NCBI RefSeq assembly: GCF_900199375.1
Contig: NZ_LT900217.1
Location: 1,178,001-1,242,000, forward strand
Source: Gordonibacter urolithinfaciens
GTDB lineage: Bacteria > Actinomycetota > Coriobacteriia > Coriobacteriales > Eggerthellaceae
DNA: 64,000 nt
Direction of reading: 5' to 3'
The number at the start of each line of letters is the position of its first letter. The stretch's first letter is position 1. Below the pieces are notes generated by a model, which did not search any database, had not been told where the DNA came from, and worked only from the letters and a program-made list of their open reading frames with translations. Both the position numbers and the translations under genes were made by a program. Below are positions 51,803-61,374 of the stretch, one piece after another.

Positions 51803-54211
51803 CTATTTCTTCTTCTTGCCGCTCTCGCCGGGGAGCATGCGGCGGGCATCGAACACGCCCTCGATGCCGCGCAGCTTGCTCAGGATGAGGTCGATGTGCT
51901 TGATGTCCGAAACCTGGAACAAAAAGCGCATCTCGGCCATGCCGTCGCGATGCGACGTGGTGGACGACGACAGCACGTTCGCACCCACCTCGGACAGCGT
52001 CACGGCCACGTCGCGCAGCAGGTTCATGCGGTCGAGCGCCTCCACGAACACCTCGATCTGGTACGACGTGCTCTTCGACGGCTCGTTCTCCCACGACACC
52101 TCGATGATGCGCTCGGGTTCCGTCATGAGGTCCTGCGCGTTCGGGCAGTCTGCGCGGTGCACCGACACGCCACGGCCGCGCGTGACGAACCCGAGGATCT
52201 CGTCGCCCGGCACCGGGTTGCAGCACCGGGACAGGCGCACCAGCACGTCGTCGATGCCCTTCACCACCACGCCGTTGGAGCTGTGGGCCTCGTGCTTTTT
52301 CGGGCGCTTCACGCTGGTGAGCATGGGCGGCAGCTTGCCCGTGGACATGTCGCCCGCACCCAGGCCCACCGTCTCGGCCGCCTCGTTGCCCTTGTCCACC
52401 AGTATCTTGAGCAGGCGGTTCGCCACGTGCTGGGCGCTCTCCTTACCCGTGCCGATGTTCACGAGCATGTCGTCGGGATCGTTGTAGCCCAGATGCTCCG
52501 ACACCGACTTCACCGCGCGCATGGACTGCGCGCTGGAGATGCCCAGGCCATGCTTGCGCATCTCGCGCGTGAGCTTGTCGCGGCCGTTCTGCAGATCGTC
52601 GCCGCGGCTCACCTTGCTGAAGTACGAGCGTATCTTGCTGCGTGCGCTCGGCGTCTTCACCAGGTTCAGCCAGTCGCGCGAAGGGCTCGCGCTCTTCTGC
52701 GTGAGGATCTCCACGCGGTCGCCCAGCTGCAGCTCGTAGGTGAGCGGCACGATGGCGCCGTTCACCTTCGCGCCCACGCAGTGGTTGCCCACCTCGGTGT
52801 GGATGGCGTAGGCGAAATCAACCGGCGTTGAGCCGGCGCGCAGGCTCATGGCCTCGCCCTTCGGCGTGAACACGAACACCTCGGACGGCGCCAGATCCAC
52901 TTTCAGGTCTTTCAGGAACTCGCGCGAGTCCTGCGTCTCGTCCTGCCAGTCGACCATCTGGCGGAGCCACGCCAGCTGCTGGTCGATGGCATCGCCGCTC
53001 TTGCCGCCCTTCTCCTTGTAGCGCCAGTGCGCGGCCACGCCGTACTCGCTCTGGCGGTGCATGTCCTCGGTGCGGATCTGCACCTCGAGCGGGCGTCCCG
53101 CCGGGCCGATGACCGTAGTGTGCAGGCTCTGGTACATGTTGTACTTCGGCATGGCGATGTAGTCTTTGAAACGGCCGGGCATCGGGTGCCACAGCGTATG
53201 GACCGCGCCGAGGGCCGAGTAGCAGTCCTTCACCGACGGCACGATGATGCGCACGGCAATGAGGTCGTAGATCTCGGAGAAGCCCTTGCCCTTCTGCGTC
53301 ATCTTCTGGTAGATGGAGTAGAGGTGCTTCGGGCGGCCCATGATCTGGGCCTGGATGCCCACCTTCTCCATCTCGTCGTGCAGGATGCCGATGATCTGGT
53401 CCAGGTAGCCCTCGCGCTCGGCGCGGCTCTCCGTGACCATGCGGCTGACCTGCTTGTACTTGTTCGGCTCCAGGTAGTAGAACGACAGGTCCTCAAGCTC
53501 CCACTTGATGTTGTTGATGCCCAGCCGGTGCGCGATGGGCGCGTAGATCTCCAGCGTCTCGCGCGCCTTGAAGATGCGGCGGTCCTCGCGCAGGGCGCCC
53601 AGGGTGCGCATGTTGTGCAGGCGGTCGGCCAGCTTGATGACGATGACGCGGATGTCCTTGCTCATGGCCACGAACATCTTGCGGATGGTGGCGGCCTGCT
53701 CGTCGGACAGGCTCTCCACCTCGATGCGCGTGATCTTCGTCACGCCCTCCACCAGCTGGGCCACCTGCTCGTTGAACTCGACGGCCACCTGCTCGGTGGT
53801 GACGCACGTGTCCTCGACGGTGTCGTGCAAGAGCGCCGCGCAGAGCGTTTCCACGTCCATGCGCAGGTCCGCCAGGATGATGGCCACCTCCACGGGGTGC
53901 GCCACGAACGGCTCGCCGCTCTTGCGGCACTGGCCCTCGTGCGCCTCGCTGGCGAACTGGAACGCCTTGGCGAGCAGCGCCTGATCGGGCTCGGAGAGGT
54001 AGGCGGACGTGAGCCGCTGGAGCTCGGCGAAGCGCTCCTCGGGCGTCTCCGTGCGGTGCGGGTTGCGCGCGTCGGCGCGCCCTTCGGAGGCGAACGCCTT
54101 CTGGGCCACGTGGGGGCGGCCCAAGAGGTCGTCCTCGACCGTCTGCTTATGCGACGCCTGTTCGAGCGGCTCCCCCAGCAGCTCTTCGCGCTTGTGATCG
54201 GCTTTGCCCAT
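51803..54211 (-). CDS. relA: bifunctional (p)ppGpp synthetase/hydrolase RelA/SpoT
   Basis: An 802-residue stringent-response enzyme. Order: HD hydrolase domain (about 75-225, HPVEVAIILADL and ALLHDTVEDT keep His-Asp metal ligands), synthetase domain (about 280-410, YDLIAVRIIV and GRFKDYIAMPKYNMYQSLHT), TGS (about 455-515, VFVFTPKGEAMSL), ZFD-type CC motif (RLSRCCNPVPGDEI) and C-terminal ACT. Both catalytic domains look intact. The first 55 residues are an extra charged extension. ATG 54211 with AAAGGAGG RBS; 24 bp after the recJ-recQ stop. Confidence 0.96.
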   Translation of the reverse strand: MGKADHKREELLGEPLEQASHKQTVEDDLLGRPHVAQKAFASEGRADARNPHRTETPEERFAELQRLTSAYLSEPDQALLAKAFQFASEAHEGQCRKSGEPFVAHPVEVAIILADLRMDVETLCAALLHDTVEDTCVTTEQVAVEFNEQVAQLVEGVTKITRIEVESLSDEQAATIRKMFVAMSKDIRVIVIKLADRLHNMRTLGALREDRRIFKARETLEIYAPIAHRLGINNIKWELEDLSFYYLEPNKYKQVSRMVTESRAEREGYLDQIIGILHDEMEKVGIQAQIMGRPKHLYSIYQKMTQKGKGFSEIYDLIAVRIIVPSVKDCYSALGAVHTLWHPMPGRFKDYIAMPKYNMYQSLHTTVIGPAGRPLEVQIRTEDMHRQSEYGVAAHWRYKEKGGKSGDAIDQQLAWLRQMVDWQDETQDSREFLKDLKVDLAPSEVFVFTPKGEAMSLRAGSTPVDFAYAIHTEVGNHCVGAKVNGAIVPLTYELQLGDRVEILTQKSASPSRDWLNLVKTPSARSKIRSYFSKVSRGDDLQNGRDKLTREMRKHGLGISSAQSMRAVKSVSEHLGYNDPDDMLVNIGTGKESAQHVANRLLKILVDKGNEAAETVGLGAGDMSTGKLPPMLTSVKRPKKHEAHSSNGVVVKGIDDVLVRLSRCCNPVPGDEILGFVTRGRGVSVHRADCPNAQDLMTEPERIIEVSWENEPSKSTSYQIEVFVEALDRMNLLRDVAVTLSEVGANVLSSSTTSHRDGMAEMRFLFQVSDIKHIDLILSKLRGIEGVFDARRMLPGESGKKKK

Positions 54212-54235
54212 AACGGTGCGCCTCCTTTCCTCGTC

Positions 54236-57200
54236 CTAGCGCGTTCCACGCGGCGCGGAGCCCGGCAGGATGGGGCGCGAGACACGCACGTGCAGGCTGG
54301 CTGCGTCGGTGCCCATCGCCCAGTCGCGGAACGCGCTGAATATAGCGCGCTCGCCCAAGCCCTCGCGGTAGCGCACGCTGTCGGTGAGCTCCACCTTGCT
54401 GGCGGTGTCCACCACACGGATGGAGCGGGTGATCTCGCCCGACGCGTAGGCCGTGTGCGTTTCGATGAGCCCCAGCTCGCGGAACACGGCCACGCCGCAT
54501 GCCGCCGACTGGGAGCTCACGGCGTGCCCGCCCTCGCTGGCGAGCTTGGCCAAATCCACGTTGCCCAGCGTGAAGAACCCGTCGCCGTGATCGCGCTGCA
54601 GCGCGCGCAGGCGGCGGTACACCTGGGCCAGGCAGTCGTGGTCGGGCGTCATGTCGCGCAGCACCTGCTCGTTCACGCACGCATCGCCGCGACCGAACAG
54701 CAGGTGCACCTGCGCGGCGGCGCCGTCGCGGCCGGCACGGCCGCTCATCTGGTTGAACTCCACCTCGTTGTACGGCAGGTGGTACAGCACCACGTGCCGA
54801 ATGTTTGGTATGTTCACGCCCTCGCCGAAGGCGGACGTGGCCACGAGCACCTTGAGCGCATCGGTGCGGAACAGCTGCTCCACCCGTGCGCGCTCGGCAC
54901 GCGTGAGGCCCGCGTTGTAGAAGCCGATGAGCGGCGCCATCTGCGGCACGCGCTTGCGCAGAGTGCGCGCCACGGCCACCGACTGCTCGCGCGAGTTCAC
55001 GTACACGACCGTCTTCTCGCCGCCGGCCACGAGGTTCGCCAGGTAGTCGTCGCGGTTCTTCAGGTTGCGCCGGTCGTCCACGCCCAGGTTCGCGCGTTCC
55101 GTCTCGTCGAGCACGAGCTCGTCGAGCGGCAGGGCGCCTCGGATGGCGTCGGCTATGCCGTCGTCGGCCGTGGCGGTGAGCGCGAGCACCGTGGGCGCGG
55201 GGCGGCCCGCCGTGCGGACGCCGGCGGCCAGCTGCTCCACGGCCTGCCCGATGGCGGCATAGGCGGGGCGCTGTCCCGCGCGGGCCAGGCCGATGTGGTG
55301 CGCCTCGTCCACCACCACGAAGCCCACGCGGCCCGGGCGCGCGAACTCCCCGGCGTGGTAGCCCAGGAACTCGGGCGTGGTGAGCACGATGTCCACCGAG
55401 CCGTCCGCAAGCCCCGCGAACGTCTGGCGGCGCTCCTCGGGCGTGCTCTCGCCCGTGAGCACCGCCACGGCGATGCCGAAGGGCTCCAGCGCCTCGTTCA
55501 GGTGGAACGCCTGGTCGGCGATCAGCGCGCGCAGCGGGTACACGAACAGGCTGGCCGTGCCCTCGCGCAGGGCGCGCTCGGCCGCATGCACCTGGAACAG
55601 GAGCGACTTGCCGCGCCCCGTGGCCATGACGGCCAGCACCGAGCGGCCCGCGTCCAGGCAGTCGAGCACGGTGCGCTGCGACGCATGGAGCGAGCCGTCC
55701 CCGATGATGGCCCGCACGATGTCGGCCTCGAGGCCCGCCGGGTCCTCGTGCGCACGGCGCTCCCACTCGGCGCGCCGCGCGGCGCGGGCCGCCTCGTAGG
55801 CCTCGATGTCCTCGGGGTTGTGGGCCACGTCGGCGCAGAGCTCCGCATCGCTCGTGGCGTACAGGTCGGCCACGAACGAGCGCTCCACCGGGTCGAGGCA
55901 CGCCTCGAGCGCGCAGCATGTGCGCGCGGGGGCGAGCGACTGCAGCATGGCCTTCACCGAGCGGCGGCCGCGCCATTCGTCTATCTGCACCTCGAACGCG
56001 GCGTTGACCACGCTGTCGGTGTGCATGAGCGCCTCGATGTCCGTGCAGTGGAACATGATGCCGGCCACCGTGTTGCGTCCGTCGGAAAGCGCGCACGAGA
56101 AGTGGTTCTTCTCCGCGCCCACCGCGCGGCAGTTCGCGAGGGTGACGTCGCGCGCGAGGAAGCACGGCACGGGGTTCTCCTGGCCGAAGGGGGCGAGCGT
56201 GTCCAGCTTCTCCACGTTCTCCAGCGTGAGCTCGCCGAGCGCGACGCAGGCGTCGATCTCGATGAGCGGGTGGAACGCGCCCTCGGGCAGCTCGTCCATG
56301 TAGGCGCACAGGCGGCGCTCGAACTCCGGCAGGTTGGCCGTGGGCAGGGTGACGCCCACGGCGGCCTCATGCCCGCCAAAACGCGTGACCAGGTCGGATG
56401 CGGCCTCCACGGCCTTGAACAGGTTCACCTGGCCCACGCTGCGGCCCGAGCCGCGCGCCTCGTCGCCGGTTATGGTGAACAGCAGGCTGGGCACGCCGTA
56501 GGTGTTCACCAGGCGGCTGGCCACGATGCCCTTCACGCCCTCGTGCCAGCCGTCCCCCGACACCACGAGCGCGCGCTGGCCACGGTAGACGTCGGCAGCC
56601 TGGGCCTTCGCTATCTCGGAGAGCTCGGCCTCGATGGTGCGGCGCTGGTCGTTCACGGCCTCGAGCTCGGCCGCCAGACGGCAGGCGGCGTCGAAGTCGT
56701 CGGTCATGAGCAGGTCGAGCGCCAGCTGCGCGTCGCCCATGCGTCCGGCGGCGTTGAGGCGCGGAATGAGCGAGAAGCTGAGGTTCGTGGCGGAGACGGG
56801 CTTGTCGGCCGCGCCGCTCGAGCCCAGCAGCGCCGCGATGCAGGGGCGCGGGGCGCTGTTCATGCGGCGGATGCCGTCGGACACGAGCGCGCGGTTCTCG
56901 CCGCGCATGGGCATGAGGTCGGCCACCGTGCCGAGCGTGGCCAGGTCGGTGTAGCTTCGCCACAGGTGTGGGTAGCCGAAGCGGCCGCCCAGCACCTGCA
57001 CGAGCTTCAAGGCCACGCCCACGCCGGCCAGGATGGCGCTCTCGCAGTTCTCGTCGCACTTCGGGTCGGCCACGGGCACGTCCTCGGGCACGAGGTCGAC
57101 CGGCTCGTGGTGGTCGGTGACGGCCAGGCCCACGCCGGCGGCCACGATGGCGGCCGCCTCCGCCTTGCAGGCGATGCCGCAGTCCACCGTGACGATGAAG

Positions 57201-57619
57201 TCGGGGTTGAGCGTGCGGGCGCGCGCGAAGGCGGCCTCGGTCAGGCCGTAGCCCTCCTCGAAGCGCCGCGGGATGAACGGGTCGGCGTGGGCGCCGAGCG
57301 CACGCAGGCCGCGCGTGAGCACGGACGTGGCCGAGATGCCGTCGAGGTCGAAGTCGCCGAACACGAGGATGCGGCCGTCGGCGCGCATGACCTGCTCCAA
57401 CGCGTCCGCCACCTCGGACAGGCCGGGTATGGTGTAGGGATCGAGCCAGTCGCGGTCGAGCGAGGGCTCCAGGAAGGCGCGGACCTCGGAAGGCTCGGAG
57501 ATGCCGCGCGCGACGAGCGTCGCGGCCACGAAACGCGGAAGCCCCAGCCCGCGCTCGATGCGCGAGACGGCGGCGGGGTCGGCCGCTTTGATGTTGAACT
57601 GGGCAGACATGGCGCTCAT
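54236..57619 (-). CDS. recJ: RecJ exonuclease fused to a RecQ-type helicase
   Basis: A 1127-residue fusion. Residues 1-570 are RecJ: FGDFDLDGIS (87-96), VTVDCGI, TDHHEP, DLATLGTVADLMPM and the DHHA1 motif RFGGHEAAVG, the full metal set of a 5'-3' ssDNA exonuclease. Residues about 640-1110 are a RecQ-like SF2 helicase: Walker A ATGRGKSLLFQ, VVDEAHHIGLA, TATADDGI, and motif VI NQMSGRAGRDG. RecQ unwinding and RecJ resection cooperate in RecF-type repair, so the fusion joins both in one chain. ATG 57619, or 57610 with better RBS spacing. Confidence 0.9.
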   Translation of the reverse strand: MSAMSAQFNIKAADPAAVSRIERGLGLPRFVAATLVARGISEPSEVRAFLEPSLDRDWLDPYTIPGLSEVADALEQVMRADGRILVFGDFDLDGISATSVLTRGLRALGAHADPFIPRRFEEGYGLTEAAFARARTLNPDFIVTVDCGIACKAEAAAIVAAGVGLAVTDHHEPVDLVPEDVPVADPKCDENCESAILAGVGVALKLVQVLGGRFGYPHLWRSYTDLATLGTVADLMPMRGENRALVSDGIRRMNSAPRPCIAALLGSSGAADKPVSATNLSFSLIPRLNAAGRMGDAQLALDLLMTDDFDAACRLAAELEAVNDQRRTIEAELSEIAKAQAADVYRGQRALVVSGDGWHEGVKGIVASRLVNTYGVPSLLFTITGDEARGSGRSVGQVNLFKAVEAASDLVTRFGGHEAAVGVTLPTANLPEFERRLCAYMDELPEGAFHPLIEIDACVALGELTLENVEKLDTLAPFGQENPVPCFLARDVTLANCRAVGAEKNHFSCALSDGRNTVAGIMFHCTDIEALMHTDSVVNAAFEVQIDEWRGRRSVKAMLQSLAPARTCCALEACLDPVERSFVADLYATSDAELCADVAHNPEDIEAYEAARAARRAEWERRAHEDPAGLEADIVRAIIGDGSLHASQRTVLDCLDAGRSVLAVMATGRGKSLLFQVHAAERALREGTASLFVYPLRALIADQAFHLNEALEPFGIAVAVLTGESTPEERRQTFAGLADGSVDIVLTTPEFLGYHAGEFARPGRVGFVVVDEAHHIGLARAGQRPAYAAIGQAVEQLAAGVRTAGRPAPTVLALTATADDGIADAIRGALPLDELVLDETERANLGVDDRRNLKNRDDYLANLVAGGEKTVVYVNSREQSVAVARTLRKRVPQMAPLIGFYNAGLTRAERARVEQLFRTDALKVLVATSAFGEGVNIPNIRHVVLYHLPYNEVEFNQMSGRAGRDGAAAQVHLLFGRGDACVNEQVLRDMTPDHDCLAQVYRRLRALQRDHGDGFFTLGNVDLAKLASEGGHAVSSQSAACGVAVFRELGLIETHTAYASGEITRSIRVVDTASKVELTDSVRYREGLGERAIFSAFRDWAMGTDAASLHVRVSRPILPGSAPRGTR

Positions 57620-57858
57620 ACCTCACATGCGAAGAGTAATATTTCACGCCCCATTGTCCCACAATCGGCGCGAGCTGTCACCGCAGGGAACGAAGCGTGC
57701 ACGAGAAGAAAACGGAGGGCGTTCGAGAGGGCGCCCTCGGCCGACGGGCGACGGTTGTTCTCGCCGAGGGTGCCCCCGCTGCCGCCGGGCGGTCGCGACC
57801 GCATCTGCACGATCGGCGTCTGCCCGCGGAGGGTGCGCCGACACGATTTTCCCCACCG

Positions 57859-57886
57859 CGAACAATCGCGGCGCTTCGTTCGTGTT
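57859..57886 (+). promoter_or_regulatory. ECF-type promoter motif, module 1
   Basis: CGAACA (57859-57864), 16 bp, CGTGTT (57881-57886). The same AACA-N16-CGT(A/G)T layout precedes the other two ECF genes, suggesting each sigma factor drives its own operon. Confidence 0.6.
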
Positions 57887-57907
57887 ATGGTCGAGGAGGT
57901 GAAACCC

Positions 57908-58660
57908 ATGCCCGAACATATCCCCTGCAGCCACGACTCGGCGGACGCCGACGGCCTGCGCCCCGATGCGTTCCTCGAGGATGCCATGCACCGCTGGGGC
58001 GACACGGTGCTGCGGCTGGCGCTGAGCCAGCTGCGCGACGCCTCCGATGCCGAGGACGTGTTCCAAGACGTGTTCGTCCGCCTGCTCAAGGACCGCACGG
58101 CGTTCAACGACGACGAGCACCTGAAGGCGTGGCTGCTGCGCGTGACCATCAACCGTTGCCGCGACATCGGGCGCTCGGGATGGAAACGCCGCAACGAGCC
58201 GCTTGCAGAACGCCATGCGGCCCTGGCCGTCGAGGCTCCCGACCTGCTGGAATCCGACATCTGGAACGCCATCGGCGCCCTCCCGCCCGACCTGCGCGCC
58301 GTGGTGCACCTGCACTACGTGGAGGGCTATTCCACCGACGAGGCGGCCGCCCTCGTGGGATGCCGCCCCTCCACGGCGCGCACGCGCCTTCACCGCGCCC
58401 GCAAGCACCTGAAGGCCGCCCTCGAGACCGCGGACCTCGCAGGCCGCCCTGCGCCCTGCCAACCTGCAGGCGCATCGCTCGCGGACGACGGCTCCGCTTT
58501 TTCGCGCCCCGCCCGCAGCACGTTCGCAAGCACCCGGCCCGCGCGCCCCGCAACCACCGATTCCCCGTCTTCCGGAAAGGAGGCCGACCATGAGCCAGGA
58601 CCCCTTCAACGATTATGCTGCGAAGATGCAGGAGGTGAGAACCTCCGACCGCCTGCGTGA
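57908..58660 (+). CDS. ECF RNA polymerase sigma factor, module 1
   Basis: A 250-residue sigma-70-family factor of the ECF type. Region 2 shows DAEDVFQDVFVRLLKD and HLKAWLLRVTINRCRD; region 4 shows LHYVEGYSTDEAAALVGCRP and STARTRLHRARKHL. ATG 57908 with GAGGAGGTGAAA RBS. About 60 C-terminal residues beyond region 4 are low-complexity and overlap the next gene by 71 bp in another frame. The downstream membrane protein is the likely anti-sigma. Confidence 0.92.
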   Translation: MPEHIPCSHDSADADGLRPDAFLEDAMHRWGDTVLRLALSQLRDASDAEDVFQDVFVRLLKDRTAFNDDEHLKAWLLRVTINRCRDIGRSGWKRRNEPLAERHAALAVEAPDLLESDIWNAIGALPPDLRAVVHLHYVEGYSTDEAAALVGCRPSTARTRLHRARKHLKAALETADLAGRPAPCQPAGASLADDGSAFSRPARSTFASTRPARPATTDSPSSGKEADHEPGPLQRLCCEDAGGENLRPPA

Positions 58661-60509
58661 CGAAGTGCTGAAGAAGGCGGCGGCCGAACGACGGGCCGCA
58701 GGCGCAACCGGGAAGGTGCCCGCAGGCAGCGGCGCAGCTTGCAACGAGGCGCGGCCGTGCGCGGGCCCGGGCGCATCTTCGCACAGCGGATCCGCCCGCA
58801 AGCCCAGCGCTCGTCCGCGCGCCAAACGGCCCGCGATCCGCAGGCTCGCCCTGGCCGCCTGCCTGGCCGCACTCGCGGCGGTCGTGGGCATCTCGCTCGC
58901 GTGGCCGCAGGGAAGCGGTTCCCTGCCTGCGGGGATATCCCCCACCGCGTTCGCCGTGAAGGCCTACGGCGCGGTTGACGACACCCTGTTCCCCACCGGC
59001 TCGAACGGCACCATCGTCTTTAACTGCGAGACGGAGACGCAGCGCATGATCCCGCCCGAAGGCGACGAGTACGCCAACGAGGGCTTCTACACCGGCTGCG
59101 TGTTCAGCGTGGAGGGCGACAACATCGCCCGCGTCCAGGCGAACGTGTCGCGCGGCGAGCTGTACCGGGTGACGAGCAAGGTATGGTCGCGCGAGAACGA
59201 CCCGGAGTTTGTAAAGGAAGTCAACAGTTGGAAACCCTATAAGATCGGGCAGGGAGAGCTGCTGGGAAAGTACGACTACGTGGCCGGCGTTCTGTATTAC
59301 GGCACCATCGAACCCGGCGACGAAAACGTGGGGAAAGACCGCAATGACCCCAGCAGAACGGGCAAGTCCAACCTTTACCAGCGGCTCGGGTCCACGGTCG
59401 ACACCTCCGCCATGGACGCGCCCGAAGCGAGCGCAAGCGAGTACCGCTTCGGGCTGTGGACGAACGAGCCGTTCGATGCCGTTGAGAACGATCGCGGGGA
59501 GCTTGACGGGCTGGCCAGCATGAACGCCGCCCTCGACACGCTCGACGGCGCACAGCTCACCATCACCGTCACGTTCACGGACGGCCGCACGGCCACGCAG
59601 GTGGTAGACCTGCACGCCGCCGATTTCAAAGCCAACATCATCGAGACCGCCGACGGGGTGAACCACGTGCTGGAGCTGGTGCCCCAGATCACCACCGAGG
59701 CGAAGAAGACCACGGACGAGTTCTGGGAGGCCTACAACCAGGGCATCGCCTCCATCCACACGCTGTACGGCACGGTCGCGAGCGAGACGGACGAGCCGTT
59801 CCCCTGCGGCGAGGCGTCGTACCCCTTCCTCACCGAACCGCTCACGCAGCCGCGAGAGCTCGAACTGCCGCCCGAGACCTCGCCCGATGGCGATGCATCC
59901 AACAGCAAGTCCAACGTGCCGCCGGGCCCGACCATCGAGAAGGGCAACGTCGCCGACCTCGCGTCCATGCAGCCGTACCACGAGGCAGACACCACGACCA
60001 CGTTCGAGCGCGTCGAACGCCTGGACGGGTTGCCCGAGGGCGTGGCGGTGGAGGACCTCATCCTGTACTACGAAGGCAGCGGCGGCCGGCGCGACGAGGA
60101 GACCGGCAGCATCGATGTGCGTGGGAAGTTCTCCATCGCGGCCGACGGAACGCTGTCGCCCGGCTTCTCGTACGTGCTGATCACAAAGACGGTGACGAAC
60201 AACTCCAGCGAGCAGGCCGACGTGTTCCTGACCCAAGGGTTCTTCGTCACGCTCCAGCCGGACGGCGGCAATCGGTACACTTCCGGGAGAGACATGCTCT
60301 CCGAGGCGATCTGGCGCAGCGGCCACGATGGACCCGCCTGGGAATCGCACTACTACTTCCAGATGATGGAACCTGGCGAGACGCGCGAGGTATCGGTGCT
60401 GTATGTGATCAGCGATGAGATGCTGGCCAACCCCGGATTCTCGTTCGTGTACTACGGCCACGAAGACATGCCCGGCGTGCTGGCCTTCCGCATCGGAGCA
60501 CTCGGATAG
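58590..60509 (+). CDS. membrane protein, putative anti-sigma factor of module 1
   Basis: A 639-residue single-pass protein. The N-terminal 80 residues are cytoplasmic (MSQDPFNDYAAKMQEVRTSD, helical, conserved in layout with the module 2 partner), TM about 89-108 (RLALAACLAALAAVVGISLA), then a large extracellular domain of about 520 residues rich in beta strands and Asp/Glu, with no recognised fold. No zinc HxxxCxxC anti-sigma motif is present. AAAGGAGG RBS. Assignment as anti-sigma rests on topology and pairing with the ECF gene. Confidence 0.65.
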   Translation: MSQDPFNDYAAKMQEVRTSDRLRDEVLKKAAAERRAAGATGKVPAGSGAACNEARPCAGPGASSHSGSARKPSARPRAKRPAIRRLALAACLAALAAVVGISLAWPQGSGSLPAGISPTAFAVKAYGAVDDTLFPTGSNGTIVFNCETETQRMIPPEGDEYANEGFYTGCVFSVEGDNIARVQANVSRGELYRVTSKVWSRENDPEFVKEVNSWKPYKIGQGELLGKYDYVAGVLYYGTIEPGDENVGKDRNDPSRTGKSNLYQRLGSTVDTSAMDAPEASASEYRFGLWTNEPFDAVENDRGELDGLASMNAALDTLDGAQLTITVTFTDGRTATQVVDLHAADFKANIIETADGVNHVLELVPQITTEAKKTTDEFWEAYNQGIASIHTLYGTVASETDEPFPCGEASYPFLTEPLTQPRELELPPETSPDGDASNSKSNVPPGPTIEKGNVADLASMQPYHEADTTTTFERVERLDGLPEGVAVEDLILYYEGSGGRRDEETGSIDVRGKFSIAADGTLSPGFSYVLITKTVTNNSSEQADVFLTQGFFVTLQPDGGNRYTSGRDMLSEAIWRSGHDGPAWESHYYFQMMEPGETREVSVLYVISDEMLANPGFSFVYYGHEDMPGVLAFRIGALG

Positions 60510-60527
60510 GCACCGGCCGTTCTCAAT

Positions 60528-60550
60528 GGGGAGGGGCCTCGCCCCTCCCC
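60528..60550 (+). terminator. first of two hairpins ending module 1
   Basis: GGGGAGGGGC pairs with GCCCCTCCCC around CTC, 18 bp after the stop codon. Acts with the adjacent stronger terminator. Confidence 0.6.
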
Positions 60551-60557
60551 TTCTCGC

Positions 60558-60595
60558 GAACGCCGCTCCCCGTTATGGGGTGCGGCGTTCTTTTT
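60558..60595 (+). terminator. intrinsic terminator of module 1
   Basis: GAACGCCGC pairs with GCGGCGTTC, with an inner CCCC/GGGG stem, followed directly by TTTTT: a strong rho-independent terminator isolating module 1 from module 2. Confidence 0.92.
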
Positions 60596-60616
60596 AGTGC
60601 GGCTTTTCCTTTCTCT

Positions 60617-60644
60617 GAAACATTCCCTCCTTCTTGATCGTATG
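60617..60644 (+). promoter_or_regulatory. ECF-type promoter motif, module 2
   Basis: GAAACA (60617-60622), 16 bp, CGTATG (60639-60644), 22 bp before the ECF2 start. Same AACA-N16-CGT(A/G)T pattern as modules 1 and 3. Confidence 0.6.
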
Positions 60645-60665
60645 CTTCTTCAAGGAGGTGAAACC

Positions 60666-61325
60666 ATGCCGAACCATGAACGAGCGGAAGACGGGGCGTT
60701 GCGAGAGCCCGCGGCGCTGCGGCAAAGCGGGGCGAACCCGCATCCCGAGGCGTTCCTCAGGCAGGCCATGGCCGATTGGGGCGATGCGGTATACCGGCTG
60801 GCGCTCGGCCAGACCAGATCGCGCGCCGACGCGGAGGACGTGTACCAAGACGTGTTCCTGCGGCTGCTGGACAGCGGCACGGCTTTCGAGAGCCCTGAGC
60901 ATCTGAAGGCATGGCTGCTGCGCGTGACCGTGAACCGGTGCCGCGACCTGGCACGGTCGGGCTGGAAGCGCCGCACAGTCGCGCTCGACCCCGAATGGGA
61001 CGCGCCCGACTCCCCCGCGCGCGACGACGAGGACGCCGCCGTCTGGGACGCCGTGGGCCAGCTGCCCGAGCAGCAGCGCACGGCCGTGCACCTGCACTAC
61101 GTGGAGGGCTACTCGACCGAGGAGATAGCGAGCGCACTGGATTGCCGGCCCGCGACGGCACGCACCTGGCTGTTCCGCGCCCGGGCGCGCATCAGGGAGC
61201 TGATGGAGGCCGACGCTGCCGAAGGCGCGCCCGCAACGCTCCCGAACAGCGGAAACGCGTCCGCGACCAGCGGCACGCCCACCCTGCCGCGGCCGCCCAA
61301 CGCCGCAGCGCTGACCGCCGAATAG
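60666..61325 (+). CDS. ECF RNA polymerase sigma factor, module 2
   Basis: A 219-residue ECF factor, clearly paralogous to modules 1 and 3: DAEDVYQDVFLRLLDS and HLKAWLLRVTVNRCRDLARS in region 2, LHYVEGYSTEEIASALDCRP in region 4. ATG 60666 has AAGGAGGTGAAA, the same RBS block as module 1. The C-terminal 35 residues are Pro/Ala/Thr-rich. The membrane partner starts 49 bp downstream. Confidence 0.92.
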   Translation: MPNHERAEDGALREPAALRQSGANPHPEAFLRQAMADWGDAVYRLALGQTRSRADAEDVYQDVFLRLLDSGTAFESPEHLKAWLLRVTVNRCRDLARSGWKRRTVALDPEWDAPDSPARDDEDAAVWDAVGQLPEQQRTAVHLHYVEGYSTEEIASALDCRPATARTWLFRARARIRELMEADAAEGAPATLPNSGNASATSGTPTLPRPPNAAALTAE

Positions 61326-61374
61326 CCCCCCCCCCGACTGACCACTCCATCCTCCCCTTGAAAGGAGGCACCCT

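Noticed and set aside
53027-57907. Very long + strand open frame running antisense through relA and recJ-recQ into the first ECF gene
   Set aside because: His/Val/Arg/Gly-rich composition and no RBS. It is the GC-rich shadow of two strongly supported genes on the other strand; only the part from 57908 (ECF sigma factor) is real.
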